This document shows positions 4,877 through 5,925 of a stretch of 5,925 nt of DNA, in pieces. Origin of the DNA: Gammaproteobacteria bacterium (GTDB lineage Bacteria > Pseudomonadota > Gammaproteobacteria > SZUA-229); contig DROB01000058.1 in assembly GCA_011321985.1 (NCBI GenBank), forward strand, positions 1 through 5,925. Reading direction: 5' to 3'. The first letter of the stretch is position 1. Each line of letters begins with the position of its first letter. A model generated the notes under the pieces. That model did not search any database. It saw nothing but the letters and a program-made list of their open reading frames with translations, and was not told where the DNA came from. The translations under genes and the position numbers were made by a program.

Positions 4877-5925
4877 CTAACGCTCATAAACCGGTAATCG
4901 TTCACAGATCGCTGTCACTTTTTCCCGGACACTATCTACTATCGAAACATCGGCTTTGTCATCATCGATACTATCGATGATGTCACACATCCAGGTCGCC
5001 AGATCCGTCGCATCCTGCTCATCAAAACCACGGGTCGTCATCGCCGGTGTTCCGACGCGGATGCCACTGGTCACGAAAGGTGACTGCGGATCGTTAGGCA
5101 CCGCATTTTTATTTACCGTTATGTGCGCCTTACCTAATTCGGCCTCGACCACTTTACCTGTCAGATTTCTGGGTGTGAGATCCCAGAGAAACAGGTGATT
5201 GTCGGTACCACCTGACACCACCTTGTAACCACGCTCCAAAACAACATTTGCCATCGCCTGCGCATTGACGATGACCTGCTTCTGGTAGAGCGAAAATTCT
5301 GCTTCCTGCGCTTCTTTGAAGGCCACCGCTTTTGCCGCGATAACATGCATCAATGGACCGCCCTGCGACCCTGGGAAAATGGCCGAATTTAATTTTTTTG
5401 ATATCTCTTCATTCTTCAACAGTGACTGCTCACCGGCAAGGATGATTCCGCCGCGAGGACCACGCAGAGTCTTATGTGTCGTCGATGTCACCACATCCGC
5501 CACGCCGACAGGATTGGGGTATAGACCGGCAGCGACCAGACCAGCGACATGGGCCATATCGACAAAAAGGTAGGCCCCGCAGGAATCCGCGATGGCACGG
5601 AAACGCTCCCAGTCCATCACCCGTGAATATGCAGAAAATCCAGCTACGATCATTTTCGGTTGATGCTCATCGGCCAGACGCTGAACTTCATCGTAATCGA
5701 CGATGCCTGTCTCGTTATTCAGACCATACTGGACCGCATGATAGATCTTTCCGGAAAAGCTCACATGAGAACCGTGGGTCAGGTGACCGCCATCCGCCAG
5801 TGACATCCCTAAAACGGTATCACCGGGTTTGCACAGCGCCATATAGACCGCCGCATTTGCCTGAGACCCTGAGTGCGGCTGCACATTTGCATACTCGGCA
5901 CCAAATAGTTGTTTTACACGCTCTA
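4877..5925 (-). CDS. glyA: Serine hydroxymethyltransferase, 5' end missing
   Basis: This PLP enzyme converts serine and tetrahydrofolate to glycine and 5,10-methylene-tetrahydrofolate. The visible 348 residues continue to the window edge; by comparison with E. coli GlyA about 78 N-terminal residues lie outside. The first complete visible codons give ERVKQLFGAEYANV and run into QPHSGSQAN, so the GTG at 5884 is an internal Val and not a start. Family residues seen, numbered from the first visible codon: the phosphate-binding SGS at 18-20, Asp122 and His125 in VDMAHVAGL, and the PLP lysine Lys151 in TTTHKTLRGPRGG. C-terminal landmarks are FPGSQGGPLMH, SGGTDNHLFLWDL and TSGIRVGTPAMT. The end at PVYER is normal. 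No terminator is visible in the 52 bases before nrdR, so read-through is possible. Confidence 0.98.
   Translation of the reverse strand, partial: ERVKQLFGAEYANVQPHSGSQANAAVYMALCKPGDTVLGMSLADGGHLTHGSHVSFSGKIYHAVQYGLNNETGIVDYDEVQRLADEHQPKMIVAGFSAYSRVMDWERFRAIADSCGAYLFVDMAHVAGLVAAGLYPNPVGVADVVTSTTHKTLRGPRGGIILAGEQSLLKNEEISKKLNSAIFPGSQGGPLMHVIAAKAVAFKEAQEAEFSLYQKQVIVNAQAMANVVLERGYKVVSGGTDNHLFLWDLTPRNLTGKVVEAELGKAHITVNKNAVPNDPQSPFVTSGIRVGTPAMTTRGFDEQDATDLATWMCDIIDSIDDDKADVSIVDSVREKVTAICERLPVYER

Noticed and set aside
5882..5884. GTG at 5884 as the start of a complete glyA
   Set aside because: The frame is open to the window edge, and the residues upstream match the normal GlyA interior, so the codon is an internal Val.

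Overview
The window is a chromosomal stretch of a proteobacterium, most likely a gammaproteobacterium, although a betaproteobacterium cannot be excluded. This rests on the gene order glyA - nrdR - ribD - ribE - ribBA - ribH - nusB, on protein sequences of the proteobacterial type, on a RibBA whose second domain is the degenerate 'RibX' kind, and on an intergenic GTAGGAGC-type REP palindrome. I cannot name a genus. All eight genes are on the minus strand, so transcription runs from high to low coordinates.

Layout in order of transcription: 5925-4877 glyA (serine hydroxymethyltransferase, 5' end outside the window); 4824-4351 nrdR (ribonucleotide reductase repressor); a perfect palindrome over the nrdR stop codon; 4290-3175 ribD (deaminase/reductase); 3142-2504 a small Ntn-hydrolase of the proteasome family, which I identify as a BPH ('betaproteobacteria proteasome homologue', descended from HslV); 2495-1827 ribE (riboflavin synthase alpha chain); 1782-664 ribBA (DHBP synthase joined to a GTP cyclohydrolase II-like domain without its zinc cysteines); a 134-base gap with one REP element; 529-56 ribH (lumazine synthase); and 42-1, the first 14 codons of what is probably nusB.

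Together ribD, ribE, ribBA and ribH supply every step of riboflavin synthesis except two. GTP cyclohydrolase II is the first missing step: the RibA-like half of RibBA looks dead, so an active RibA should be encoded elsewhere. The second is the pyrimidine phosphatase, which is rarely clustered with these genes. No FMN riboswitch is visible.

The part worth attention is the BPH gene inserted between ribD and ribE. It has the catalytic geometry of HslV, but the residue exposed after removal of the initiator Met is Ser instead of Thr. It has the acidic loop typical of BPHs. It also carries a lysine-rich C-terminal tail built on a tandem repeat and containing a run of nine A. Its stop codon overlaps the ribosome binding site of ribE, so its expression looks tied to riboflavin synthase. 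No unfoldase (HslU-like) gene lies beside it.
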